Origin: Polyporus tsugae
Taxonomy: Eukaryota; Basidiomycota; Agaricomycetes; Polyporales; Polyporaceae
Length of the DNA: 64,000 bases
Assembly (NCBI GenBank): GCA_024305745.1
Contig: JAHRBS010000010.1
Span: 1,495,501-1,559,500, forward strand
Direction of reading: 5' to 3'
Shown: positions 10,350-22,300 of the stretch, piece after piece
Layout: every line of letters starts with the position of its first letter
Numbering within the stretch: position 1 is the first letter of the stretch
Notes under the pieces: model-generated
What the model saw: only the letters and a program-made list of their open reading frames with translations
Database searches by the model: none
What the model was told of the DNA's origin: nothing
Program-made: the position numbers and the translations under genes

Positions 10350-12496
10350 ATGAACGCCATCCACGGGCTTCTTCTCCTGCTTGGAGTCTTCCTAGTCTCA
10401 CGCTTGTTCAAAAAGCCTCCCTTGAGGGCCCTCCCCCCAGGCCCGAAAGGTCTCCCGCTCATCGGCAGTGTGTTCGACCTTCCGACGACTCACATGTGGC
10501 TAACATTCGCCGATTGGTGCAAGAAGTGGGGTGAGTGCGTTAGCCTTGAATCGACCACATTCCTGCGCCAGATCTGACAATCTTTAGGCGACATCATGTC
10601 GGTCAACATACTTGGCCAGCCGTTCGTCATACTCAGCTCGGCGCAATACGCGATTGACATTCTGGAAAAGAAGAGCGCGATATACTCGAGCCGTGGCCGT
10701 ATTCCCGTTGCTGGGGACATGGTCGGATGGTCGGAGGCGATGATCCTCCAACCGTACGGTCAACGTATGCGTGACATTCGCAAGCTATTCGGTCAGGTTT
10801 TGGGGAATACGAAGCGAGTCGAGCGGTTCCAGCAGCTGGTGGAGGACGAGACACAGCAGTTCCTCGTCCGCCTGAGCGAACGCACGGATTCGCTTCCCCT
10901 GGAGATCAAGAAGTAGGCCTATCATATCCTTGTTCATTACTGCGCACACGAGGTCCGTCAACTGACGTTTTCTATGGCAAATGAACAGGCTGGCAGGCAC
11001 AATTATCGTCATGATCGCCTACGGGTACAAGTCCTCCGGAGACGATGATCTCATCATAAACGCCGTCGATAAGTCTATGGAGGACTTCGGAACCATCTTC
11101 GCGCCGGGTGCTTTCATGGCCGATGCTTTCCCGTTCCGTGGGTACCTCGCATACGTTCAAAACCACAGTACTGATCTGCGCTTATGTTGAAGTCCGTCAT
11201 ATTCCTGACTGGTTCCCTGGTGCCGGTTGGAAGAAGGATGTGGCGAAGCACCGTGTAACGTTCGTTGCGATGGTCGAACTTCCGTACAAGTGGGTTCGGG
11301 AACAGATGGTTAGTTTGAGTTCTCGATCCGCAAGAATGATGGTATTGACGTCGCGCTGGGTTTAATTAGGCCGCAGGCACCGCCCGTCCGAGCTTCGCAT
11401 CTGCACTGCTTGAGGGCAACCAGGATGCTGAGAAGGAGTATCTGATCAAGATGACGGCAGCATCGCTCTATGCTGGTGCGTGACTGCGGCTGCGTTTCAT
11501 TTACCGCCACCACACTGCTGACGCGACATATTTTTTGGCCCTCTCTAGGCGGAGCTGACACTGTGAGTTGCTCATTTGTGACGCAGCTCTTACCACATCG
11601 TTCACACGACCTTCATCTCCGCCTACAGACTGTGGCAGCGATCACAAACTTCTTCCTCGCGATGACCTGCTTTCCGGACATTCAGCTGAAGGCGCAGGCT
11701 GAAATCGACGCTGTCATTGGCCAAGACCGTCTGCCGAGCATTACGGACAAGGATCGTCTCCCTTACCTTCATGCCCTCATGTTGGAGATCCTCCGTTGGA
11801 TGCCTGTTGCCCCGATGGGTCAGGCCAATTCTCCTCCACGATGCATACCATCTAATATATACAATCTTAGGCTTTCCTCATCAGCTCACCGAAGATGACT
11901 TTCACGCTGGCTACTTCCTTCCCAAGGGCACGCTTGTTATTGTCAATATCTGGTGAGTTATGGGCGCTGTACCTTTTGTCTGTGTGCGTCAGCTTACCGT
12001 GCTTGTCGCAGGAAAATTCTTCACGACCCCGCGCTCTATTCGGACCCCATGATATTTAATCCCGAACGGTTCCTCGCTACTCCGGACAAGGAAGAGGAGC
12101 GTGACCCACGCGACTTTGCTTTTGGCTTTGGCAGGAGGTTCGATTTTATCCTTCAACACACCATACTATGCTCCCTAACCGTTGCGACTTCAGGAAATGC
12201 CCTGGTATCTTCTTCGCTGAGGCCTCTATCTTTGCTGCCATTGCAGAGACGCTTGCCATTTACAACATCTCGAAGGCAACCGATGCCAGCGGCAACATCA
12301 TCGAGCCTCGTGTTGAGCCTTCAGGCGCGGTCATCAGGTACTTCGTTCTCTGGCGTGTCTCCGCTTCTCGCCTATTCACTATCTGCGAATCATATTTAGC
12401 CACCCTGCGCCATTCCAGGGCAAGATCACAGTCCGCTCGAACAAGGCGCGAACTCTGCTTGATGGTCTTCGCAATGGAGCGCCAGAATCCAACTGA
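10350..12496 (+). CDS. cytochrome P450 monooxygenase
   Basis: This is a membrane-anchored haem-thiolate monooxygenase of 509 residues. Eleven exons (10350-10530, 10588-10912, 10989-11137, 11193-11308, 11370-11475, 11549-11562, 11629-11818, 11871-11952, 12012-12137, 12194-12337, 12400-12496) keep the frame. An N-terminal anchor ([14 protein letters not shown]) is followed by the proline hinge [15 protein letters not shown]. The oxygen-activating I-helix motif GGADT is encoded by a 14-base exon; the K-helix ExxR is EILR in [12 protein letters not shown], the PERF motif is FNPERF, and the haem ligand cysteine lies in FGFGRRKCPG, split by an intron. It resembles basidiomycete P450s annotated as O-methylsterigmatocystin-oxidoreductase-like, but substrate cannot be read from sequence. 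The neighbours (SDR, MFS, FAD oxidase) suggest oxidative secondary or xenobiotic metabolism. Confidence 0.93.
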
Positions 12497-12761
12497 CCGA
12501 CAACCGTTCACCATGCCGCATCACATTTTTTTTTGGATCTTCTCCCCCGCGCGATTCTAGGTTCTGTTTTTGGGCACGAATTTGACATAGACTAGACGGT
12601 ATGACATACCCGGCGCACATGGCCCTACTCGATTCCCGCCCAGTGGTCAGCCTCAGCCGGTCAGTACCAGTACTCGACGGCTGACACCAACCTCTTCTTC
12701 CTCTTGCGTCTCCTTTATCCTCTACTTTCTATTTTGTCTCACACGGTCGAGTCCGGGAGTT

Positions 12762-14615
12762 ATGAGTGCATTCGTCGACCGCTTCCGACCCAAGTCTTTC
12801 ACGCCCCGCTATCCCAGGTGGATGGTAGGGCGCCCGCTCCTCATTATGTCCTCAGCGCTGGCGTCGCTGGGGGATATGATGTTCGGATACAGTCAAGGTG
12901 TCATTGCGGCGCTGCAAGTCCAGCCGCCGTTCATCCGCAGGTTCTTTGGGCGGAATGTCACGATGGAGCAAATCACCACCGGAGATACCGGCGTCGATCC
13001 CTACGTGCAAGGTGCGCACTACGCTTTTATCATGGTCCTTTCACTCTCCGAGTCTAGTGGAGTTTGTGGCTGACCGCTCTCTTCCACGCCAGCTATCGCC
13101 GTGGCTTGTCTCAACATTACTGCCTTCATCGCGGCGCTGTGCGCAGCATACATCTGCGACGTTCTCGGGAGACGAATGTCAGTCCGGATTGGTGGACTCG
13201 TTTATCTCATCGCGGCCATCATCCAAATCCTATCTCCCAACTTGGCTTCCCTCATCGTCGGCCGCTCGATCCAGGGCATCGGCGTCGGAATCCTCTCTAT
13301 GACGGTCCCCATCCTTCAATGTGAGATCGCACCCGGACACTCGCGCGGTCTCTTCATATCCATCGAGTACCTTTGCTTGAACGTCGGATACGCCCTCTCC
13401 TCCTGGATCGGGTTTGGCTTCTTCTTCACGCTCCCGTCCGAGATCTCGTGGAAGGGCCCTTACATCATCCAGGCCGCCCTTGCCCTCATCCTCGTCCTGT
13501 GGTCCTTCGTCCTCTCCGAGACGCCTCGATTCCTGATCAAGAATGGCTTCCTTGACGAAGGCCTTCGCGTGCTCGCCGACCTGCACGCAAGGGGAGACAT
13601 CGATGACCCTCACGTCCGCGCTACGCACGCAGAGATTCGTGCAGCGATCAAACTCGAGGAGTCGCTCGGCGAGGCATCGTGGCGCCAGGTCTTCCTGCAG
13701 TACAAACGCCGCACCGTCGTCGGGATCACCTGCCAGGTCTTCGCCCAGTTCAACGGCATCAACGCCATTCTGTACTTCTTGCCGTCGAATCTCCTCCGTG
13801 CCGGGTTTTCGATCGAACAATCTCTCCTGTACGCTGCAGGGGTGTCGCTCGTCTACTGCGCAGGGACTGTGCCGACGATGTTCGGGATCGACAGACTTGG
13901 GCGACGACCGTTTTTACTCGTCGGCAGCTTCATGTTGGTGGTGGCACTGTGCATCGTCGGAGGCCTTCAATTCTACGTCGAGTCCTTGCCCAAAGGAAAT
14001 GCGCGCATGCCTGGGGCGGATGGGATCTTCGCAGGTACGCTGAAAACACTGCTTCCTTTCCTTTCCTCAAGTCCTTCCTGACCTCCGGTGCTACAGCGGT
14101 CTGCCTCTACCTATTCATATATGGAGCTACGTGAGTACTTCATCAATTGTATCCGAATAGAGACTGATAAAACGACCGGTCTCTATAGCTGGGGTCCGGG
14201 GCCGTGGTTGCTCGGCGCGGAGATTTACCCGATGCGCGCAAGAGCGAAGGGCATGGCCCTCTCTACGACGGCGAACTGGATCAGCAACTTCATCGTCGCC
14301 TTCATCACCCCGCCGCTCTTCGCGACCATCGCCGGCGGCTACTACTTCCTTCTCGCCGGCTTCTGCGCGTTCTCGGGGATGTTCGTCTACTTCTTCTACC
14401 CCGAGACGGCGCACAAGACACTGGAAGAACTCGGGAGCGTGTTCAATGACCAGGCTCCGAAGGAGGAAGAGGTGGAGAAGTTCCCGAGGGCGAGGTTGGC
14501 TGTACCTGACACAGCGATGCGGGACGACTCCACGTCGGACTGGACGCTGCGTCCGAGCATCTCTAGTAGTGTCGCGAAGAGGGAGTCGGTATCCGTCATC
14601 GCGTTTCAAGAGTAA
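12762..14615 (+). CDS. MFS sugar porter family transporter
   Basis: This is a 550-residue, 12-helix major facilitator of the sugar porter family. Exons 12762-13011, 13093-14034, 14097-14130 and 14189-14615 keep the frame. Signatures are GYSQGVIAALQV in helix 1, DVLGRRMSVRIGG between helices 2 and 3, GRSIQGIGVGILSMTVPILQCEIAP, SETPRFLI (PESPR variant) before the central loop, FAQFNGINAILYFLP in helix 7, IDRLGRRPFLL, and WGPGPWLLGAEIYPMRARAKG with PETAHKTLEELG at the end. A plasma-membrane hexose or related carbohydrate/proton symporter is likely; the substrate is not predictable. An acidic cytosolic C-tail of about 70 residues is present. The start at 12762 is the first in-frame ATG before the first helix. 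The gene follows the P450 by 265 bases on the same strand. Confidence 0.92.
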
Positions 14616-15414
14616 AATATATCCTGTGTATCCTGTACGATGAGAAGTGAGGTTGGGAGACAAATGCACTACGGATCAGCAGACGCATGTTAGGGAGGTT
14701 TGGCGCAAGTCGTCCGAGTCGGAACACAGCACAGCTTACTACCTTGAGCTCACTGCCGCATGCACCAACGAATGTTCGATGTTACCCTCCATGTAGAATA
14801 GCACCCGTTAGTGATATCGAGACCGCTCTAGCGTAATAAGTCACTGGGCCAGGGTTCAAACGATTGATTAGTCCAGAGGGAACGAGACAAGCTTAAGTCG
14901 CCCACAAGACCGGGAGCATCGAACGGCCCAGTCTCCATTTCTAACCTCTCAAGACGCACCGGTGACATTTGATACACCTCTATTAAGACGACGGTGGGAA
15001 TGAACAGTATAGATAGCCTCCAAAGTAGGGAGAACATGGTAGTCAGTATTCACGAACGTTCGTAGACTGTTTCCAGTAAAGAGAGGACTAATGCGCCACC
15101 GTTAACGTCATTCACGGGTCAATTTGAGACAACTTGTGAAAACCTCACAGAGGTCATATGCAGGAGGGTTGGTAGGTGCCCTCGCGATTCTCATCGCCGC
15201 ATTCAGCATGACCCAGCCGGTGGCACTAGTGGTCATAACATTGCGGAAGGAATCGAGATTGAGGTGACTGTGTTTGGAGGAGGACAAAGGAGAGTCGGCC
15301 ATGATAGATCGAACTAGGAAGAGACAGGGTATTGGAAGCATTACCACATCGCCGATGGTGAATGCGTTATCAATAACTCAAGGGACCCTCTAAACGCCGA
15401 CAACACATGCGTGA
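14616..15414. other. intergenic region, possibly with degenerate coding sequence
   Basis: Two short minus-strand frames (15108-15347, 14828-15037) lie downstream of the protease-associated-like gene, but neither shows a recognisable family or convincing splice links. The first could be a decayed membrane/cytosolic tail of that gene; this is speculative. Otherwise nothing is seen. Confidence 0.3.
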
Positions 15415-16529
15415 TCATATCACGACCAAAGATAGCACAGCCGCCATACCAGCAAGCTCGACACTAATAAGAATTAGCAGCCATGAGGTGAAGACCCAGA
15501 GAAGCTACTCACAATGGCAGTCGAATCGTATGTCTGACTCGAGAACCGGAGGTATTCCCATTGACGACGCGACCAGTGCCCGTGCTTGCGGCCGCTGAAG
15601 CCGAAGTCGACGATGTTCCGCTCGGCATGGTTGAGTACACGCTGGAGAAGATGGGCGTGTTGGCGACCATGTCGACCATTAGATAACCCGTGTCAAGTGG
15701 TACTTTGCTCTGTTGGTAAGTCGTCACGTTTGTAAACTCGGAATCGAGCGTCGGGGCATCAAACGAGCTGTAAAGAGTCGCGTTAACATTCCCGAATAGG
15801 GACTCGACCAGCCTATGCGGATTATCAAACTTGAGTAAGTTTTATGAGAGGCGTGACCACGTTACTTGGACGAAGTGGCCGAGGTCAACACATGCACGTC
15901 CAGAGGAGGGACGGATGCATTGTAACCTGGGTTGATGGCGCATGTTTGAGAATATAAGGAATATAACACCTGTGAGGCTAGCAAATCAGTCCCAGAAATT
16001 GTGTACAAAAACGGGATCCTACCCCTGCCACGGCTCCTAGATCTTTCGCCCGGGCGAAGATATCATCCTGCAGGGGGGCGGTAGAGCTCGCGTCGCAGGA
16101 AACAAGTGCAACCCATGGTGTTTTAGCTTCCGACATTATCAGCATGAATACAATAACCAGGTCGATTGCCAACTGACTTGAGGCCGCTGCACCTGCAGCA
16201 ACAGGGTCAGAAAAATGTACGAGAGCGCCCTAGGTAAAGTATTACCGGGTGCGGTCAGTCTCCAGGGCACGGTGAGGTCCGGAGAATAGACCCACTAGGG
16301 CTATTCCAGGATCGCTTTTGGAAACGGCTGCAACGCGTCTCGTACGGTCGATGAACGATCCTTGCGGGTACCAAAACACGTTCAGCGTTCCCTCTTGTTG
16401 GCTGGCCAGGTCATCGGTTATGTTGGTAGGGAATGCGGGTACGAATGCATGGGAAATGACCACGAAAGAAGCGAGGATCAGGAGGACATTACGAACAGCT
16501 GAAGGGCACAATGCCAGTGACCCGAACAT
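15415..16529 (-). CDS. secreted or membrane protein resembling fungal PA-domain (protease-associated) proteins
   Basis: The start at 16529 gives a signal-peptide-like N-terminus (VRNVLLILASFVVISHA, then FVPAFPTNIT). A later exon reads PWVALVSCDASS...DDIFARAKDLGAVAG, which joins by a phase-0 intron to VLYSLYSQTCAINPGYN; this is the core of a basidiomycete family with a protease-associated fold. Another exon follows with LVESLFGNVNATLYSSFD and a Ser/Thr/Ala-rich linker. The last exon ends in VELAGMAAVLSLVVI and a stop at 15415. From memory, family members usually continue into a membrane helix and cytosolic tail, so this copy may be short, GPI-anchored or decaying. The first intron's acceptor (between about 16246 and 16180) is not certain. 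No enzymatic function is claimed. Confidence 0.5.
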
Positions 16530-16976
16530 GGTCAACCGTAGCCCGACGTCCGAGAGCGACACCAGCTGGCAATTGCAACTTGCAAGCCACACCCAAGCCA
16601 CACGGGCGCTGTCGGCAACCATTTTTCAACTTTTGAAAGCCGGTGGCGTTTCCCACTGCCACAGCTTCATCTTGTCGCCCATCCTCTGTACCTTCCTCAT
16701 GTTGCTGGATTGCTTTCGCAACTTGTTTATCGTTTGAACAAGCAATAGTACTCAGGTAACAAAATGCGGCCGCTCCGCCCGTGGAGCCATTTCGGTTTGT
16801 GTCGTGACACGACATTCCACTGCCCACGAAAGCCTGAGAGTCGGCGTCATCTGTTTCCGGCTACGAACTCTCTACTTACGGATTCGAGCATACATGACAT
16901 GATATAAGCACAGGGGCAAGTGAAAGCAACGGCAGACGCGGTACATCCACCTACCTCCTCCTTGACGTAGATCACC
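16530..16976. other. divergent promoter region
   Basis: This 447-base gap separates two divergent genes, the PA-like protein and the FAD oxidase. No coding signal or clear regulatory motif was found. Confidence 0.45.
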
Positions 16977-18776
16977 ATGTCCGGATCTCCTAACCTCAAA
17001 GCATTCAAAGCCGCCTTCAAAGGCGACATCGTAACTCCAGGCGACCCCGATTATGATCAGGCACTCGCACGATGGGCGAAGAATGCTGCACGCAAGGCTG
17101 CCGTTGTCGCATTCGTCAAAGATCCGGAGGATGTCGCCCTCGCCATCAAATACGCGAAAGAGGCCAACCTGACCATCGCAATCAAGGGTGGAGGGCACAA
17201 CCCTTCTGGAGCGTCTTCCAGCGAGGGCGGGCTGGTGGTCGACCTCTCCCGATACCTCAATGGCGTCACTGTCGATGCTGGCAAGAAGCTCGGCTATGTG
17301 GGTGGAGGCGCGACTTGGGAGACGGTCGACAGAACCGCGATTGAGCATGGCCTCGCGACCGTTGGTGGCACTGTGAACCACGTATGTGCTCCAGATAGTG
17401 TCTAATGTTGCAATATGCTCAGATGTGCTGATCGTAGACCGGTGTCGGCGGGTTCGTTTCACCCTGGGTCTATCCTTCCCGATTATTCCTGACGTATACA
17501 CCAGACTCATCCTTGGTGGTGGTTACGGATGGCTAAGTGGAGCCCATGGCCTGGCAATTGACAATCTCGTTCAGGTGAGGTATGATCTTTTTACATCAGA
17601 CTTAATGCTCACTAATCAATGTAGGCCACCGTCGTGACCGCCGATGGGAGCATCTTGATTGCCAACGAGAAAGAGAACCCAGATCTCTTCTGGGGCATCC
17701 GAGGAGCAGGCTCGAACTTCGGTGTCGTCACCGAGTTCGTTCTCCAGCTCCACCCCCAACGCCGTACCGTCTTTTGCGGCTTGGCCATCTTCTCACCTGA
17801 TAGTCTCGAGGCGCTTCTTGAAGTGACACAAGCGTGGCGGACCAAAGGCCCTTCCTCGAAGGAAGGCATGATCCAAGGGTTTACTCGGGGACCGGATCGT
17901 CAGGCTAGTATGGAATTGAGTGCCCATGAAACGCTCGTAGCTGACTTGGAGCTCGAATTTAGCCAAGCGCCGTCGCCATCTTGTTTTACAATGGTTCTGA
18001 AGCAGAAGGCCGAGAAAACTACAAGGCGTTCTTCGATTTGAGTGAGGACCACATCGTCTCTCGAAACCCAAGTCCTCTGACATTCTTTCGCCAGAGCCCG
18101 TCGCCGATTTCGTCAGCGAGAAGCCTTACGAGGTCCTTAATTCTCTGCAGGTAAGTAACTGGCTGTATGATCTCTCCGCCTGCGTTTATCCCATTCTATG
18201 TTTCGTCAGAACTCATTCGCTGGACCCGGCCGGCACGTCTACATGAAGGGGTGCTTCGCGCCCCGCGAATTCCCCCCCGCGCTCCTTCCCACCGTCTTCC
18301 AGCGCGTCGTCGAGCTCTCCGCGCCCGAGAGATACGACGTAGTCTTGCTCTTCGAGTATATCCCCCTCGGGAAGGCGAACAGCGTCTCGGACGACGCGAC
18401 CGCGTACTGCCGCCACCTCGCGCCGAACGTGCTCTCCATGGTGTACGCCCAGGAGGAGTCGGAGGAGGTGTTCAACTACTCGCGCGACGCGTGTCACGAG
18501 CTGTGCGGCCTCATCACCGGCAAGTCCCCCGACAACTTGGGATACGGGAACTACAGTGAGTCACTCGGTCTGTGCGCCCTCTTTTCGGAGACGCATTGCT
18601 GAATGGCCGCGATCCTCGTAGACCCAGACAGCGAGGCAGTGCCAGTGGAGGGATCGGTCGTCGCCACCAAGGCCGAGGCGAACTTTGGCAAGAACTACAA
18701 GAGGCTGCAGGTGATCAAGAAGAAATACGACCCCGAACTCCTCTTCCGCAAGTGGTTCGTCATCAACCCCGCCTGA
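16977..18776 (+). CDS. berberine-bridge-enzyme-like FAD-linked oxidase
   Basis: This oxidase of the FAD-binding PCMH/BBE family (PF01565 plus PF08031) has 467 residues. Exons are 16977-17381, 17438-17451, 17505-17574, 17625-17903, 17963-18041, 18095-18150, 18210-18555 and 18622-18776. The flavin-attaching histidine is in IKGGGHNPSG. The usual second attachment site (GxCxxVG) is replaced by TGVGG, so a single His-FAD bond is expected. LGGGYGWLSGAHGLAIDNL, DLFWGIRGAGSNFGVVTEF and the C-terminal NYKRLQVIKKKYDPELLFRKWF are all standard. No signal peptide is visible, so a cytosolic enzyme is likely. The TGVGG segment is a 14-base exon, and the intron 17904-17962 only fits as a GC-AG intron. Related enzymes oxidise sugars, alcohols or secondary metabolites; the substrate here is unknown. 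Confidence 0.9.
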
Positions 18777-19314
18777 TCGCCGACCTCCGTACGACACCTG
18801 TACACTATCTTGTAGATCTTGGTTCTCTTGTCACGATGGATGTATCAATCACTACGCTTGGGAATTTTTATCCGAATGCCAGGATTGCAAAGGATAACGA
18901 GAGCACAGTTATCGAGATCGTGTATTTGTAATGTGATGAGGCCACGACGTTCCGCGCGCAAGGGCAAGGACATTCTACAGACAGCTGGCATGTATATGCC
19001 ATATGTGAGGCATGCGAGATGCGAACTCTACGAGTTGTATATGATATACAATGTAGTTCTAGATTCGAATCATGTTCTTCAAAGTTCGTGTCGTCGCCCC
19101 GCCCACGCCTCCCGCCACCCACCAAGCTCTATGTAACCAAGAAAGCGACCGCCTATCTACATAAATGAGCGCATGACAGCCGACCCCGGACAACAGATCG
19201 AACGGGCTGGGAGGGCTAGCCTTCGCAGTAAGGACATGCAGCCAACAGCGATACGACACGTGTACATTTTGAAAGGCAAAGGGACCAAGGAGTGCAGCGT
19301 CCACTGGCAGAGAC
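18777..19314. other. convergent intergenic region
   Basis: This is the space between the 3' ends of the FAD oxidase and the channel gene. It contains AT-rich palindromic stretches near 18990-19060 and no coding signal. Confidence 0.45.
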
Positions 19315-22300
19315 TCAGAAGTCGCCGAACGCGCGAGCCATCGCCTTCCTGCTCTTCGCCTTGCGCGGCCGCATCCCGCTCGGGATGCCGTCCTCCCGCG
19401 GGGGCGTGAAGCCGAGCACCGTCACGGGCTTCCTCTCCGGGTCCGGGGACGGCGGGACGTCCGCGTCGGACGGCTCGGCCTCGTCGTCCGCCGCTCCCGC
19501 CACGGCCTCCGGGCCCGCGACGATCTCGAGAGTATCGGGGTGCGCGTACGCGAGCGGGATGGGCGTGCTGTAGGCGACGATGCCGAGCTGGCGGCAGTAG
19601 TAGTTGACCGCCGCATGGAAGGCCGTCTTGCGCGTGTTGTGCAGCCCCCAGTCCCTGCGACGGTGTGGTGAGTACCGAGGAATGGAGGAGAGACGGAGAC
19701 GGAGACTTACTGCCAGTTGCTGTTGTACGGGATACCGATGGTGATCTCGAGGAACTGCTGCTCGTGGATGTGCTGGAGCGTGACGGACGTGCTCGGCTGG
19801 TACCAGCGGTTCGGCTCCGTCTGCAACCAGTTGTTCAAGCATCTCTCCAGCTGGTCGAGCTTCTCGATCGGCGTCCTCCACATGACATTCAGGGTCACGT
19901 TTTCGGCCGTTTTCTGTGGAAACAATGATTAGCGAATGCGCATATGAAAGTGGAGACTTCACGTACATCACTGCGTCGGACATTGGTGCTAAGGAAGCGG
20001 CCAGTCAGAAAAGTGTGTGCACATCACCAAGCGAGACACTCACATAAACTTGTTGAACAGCTGACTGTTGAAGTAGTACGTCTCTGTGCCATCCGAGCGC
20101 GTGAAGATCGTGGCGAACAATCCCATTTTCTTGACGATCAGGTTCTCGTCTAAGAGATACAAAATCAATAAAAGCAATAACAGTCCGGTTCAATGCACAC
20201 CCACTTTCAATGAAGCAACGATCACCAGTATCGAACGGGCTACCATCCAGTAACGCTTAGCCACAGGCCAGCAACGAGCATATACTCGGCAAACATGCAC
20301 TTACTGCGTGACGAACAAGAACATGATCGCATCGAACGCATTACTCGCCGAGTTCTTGAAGACGAAGCTCGCACCCAGACCAATCGTGTACAGACTCGTG
20401 AGCGAGCTCTCGATGTTGACCCCGAACACGCTCAGCGAGATGAAGAACAGCACGACGAGCGCCATCAGCAGCAGCATCTTGTCGAGCGTTCCCAGCGCCT
20501 GGCCCACGTCGCGCATGCTCCGGCTCAGCAGCCGTCGCTCCTTGTACACCTTCATCAGCGTCGTCTTGATCTCCGCGCGCGAGATGTCCCCATTGTTGTC
20601 CGTGTCGAACACCTTAAACGCGCGCTCCGCGTCCTGCGCGGACGCGAACGCCGGGAAGAAGTCGTGCGGGATGAGGTAGTTCCGCCCGGGCGCGCGGAAC
20701 ACGGTGTAGATCGAGCGCGCGAGCCGCTTCGCGTCGTCCGCCGACGCCACGTTCCGCATCAGCCCGGCGAGCTCGCCGTCGTCCTTGCCTTGGATGTTGC
20801 GCGCGTCATGCAGGATCGCGGTCTTGAGCGCCTTCGCCGCGGTCGTCGCTGCTTGCTGCACCATGGCTGCCGCGTCGTCGTCGGCGTAGTCGTCGTGGTC
20901 CTTGCGCTTGGCCTGCGAGTTGCCATTCGTGGGGGTTTGCGCAAGGGGAGATGGCGGGTACCGGTGCTCGGCAGTGTTCAGTTGGAGTTCAGGCTTGCAG
21001 CTGTCATCACTGGGTTCCCCGGACAGGTCGCGCGGTTGCCCGAACCAGGACGTGCGCTGCTTGCCCTTCATCTTATGAACGAGAGTCGCATCGCGGTCGT
21101 CGTCGCCGTTCTGCCCACCGAGTTCTGGTGTACCGGCCCGGGAAGGCACCCGGGAACTGGCGGGGGTGCCAGGGCGCGAACTGAGGAAGCGGTCCCTCTC
21201 GTGCGCAGATGGCAAGAACGCGGAGAATGGACCCGAGCGGCCGTATGAGGTCTTCGCGGCGTGACGGCGTTTGGGACGGTATAGCCGCAGCTTCTCGATT
21301 GCGCGAAGAGCTTCTCCAACCTCATCGAGACGCTCCTTATATGCGGTGCGGTGGAAGGAGAACGCTGGGGAAAGTCAGGACAGATGAGCGATGAATGTAA
21401 AGGCATTGCGCGCACCAATGAAGTGAGACAACATCTTCTGTGCGCTAATCACCAGTGCGAGGAAGAACAAGAACTCGATAGCTTCATAAACCTATTGCCT
21501 GCATTTCAGTACAGAAGTTCACACCTACGTCGATGACGACGCTTACCCGCGCCGTGTACGGCGCCCTGCTCAAAGCTTCATTGTCGATGTCGAACAGCTT
21601 GAAGATGTTATTGAACAGAATGACCCAGCTGACCCAACCGCTAGCGGCGTAGAGCACGGGCTTGATGGGCCCTTTCACGCTGTTGTAGAGCTCCAAGCGG
21701 GATTTGACGACCTCGCTAACGTGGCCCCATGCAATAGAGATGGTTATGCGAATTACAACGGGGATAATGTCGACGATGAGCGCGAGCCCCCAGGAGATGG
21801 AGATGTTAGCGGCCGCCCAGAACAGCCATGCCTCGACGTTGTCCTTGACGAACTTGCGATGATCGGTTGGGTGTGGCTTGTACCAGAAGAAATGGAGGAG
21901 CAACGCTGGGGTGATGATCAGGCCGGATAGTATGGTCGAACCGATGAGAGTGGAAAATAGAAGCGTGATGAGCCTAAGCAGCAGAACAGCCGACGGGGGG
22001 CACGATGAAGACAAGGATGAGCGGGTAATAAACTGAACGAAACAAAGATGACGCACTTGATGAACCCGAACTTGCGCTCCGTCTTCTTTACACCCATAGC
22101 ATGCTCGAACTTGGCCTCCTCGTCGACCAAGTCCTCCTCGCCACTCCAGTCATAGTCCTCATCATCGTCCTCGTCGTCGGTGCCTGCTATTGAAGAGGCG
22201 CGGGAGGCTGGGACGGAGTCGGGTTCGAACCTGTGGACCGGCGGGGAAGCGAGGGCGTCCTGGTAGTGGACTTGAATGGCATGCTTGCCCTTGGAGCCAT

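Noticed and set aside
22213..22240. tRNA B-box-like string GGTTCGAACC
   Set aside because: It lies inside the channel gene's first exon and no cloverleaf can be formed around it.
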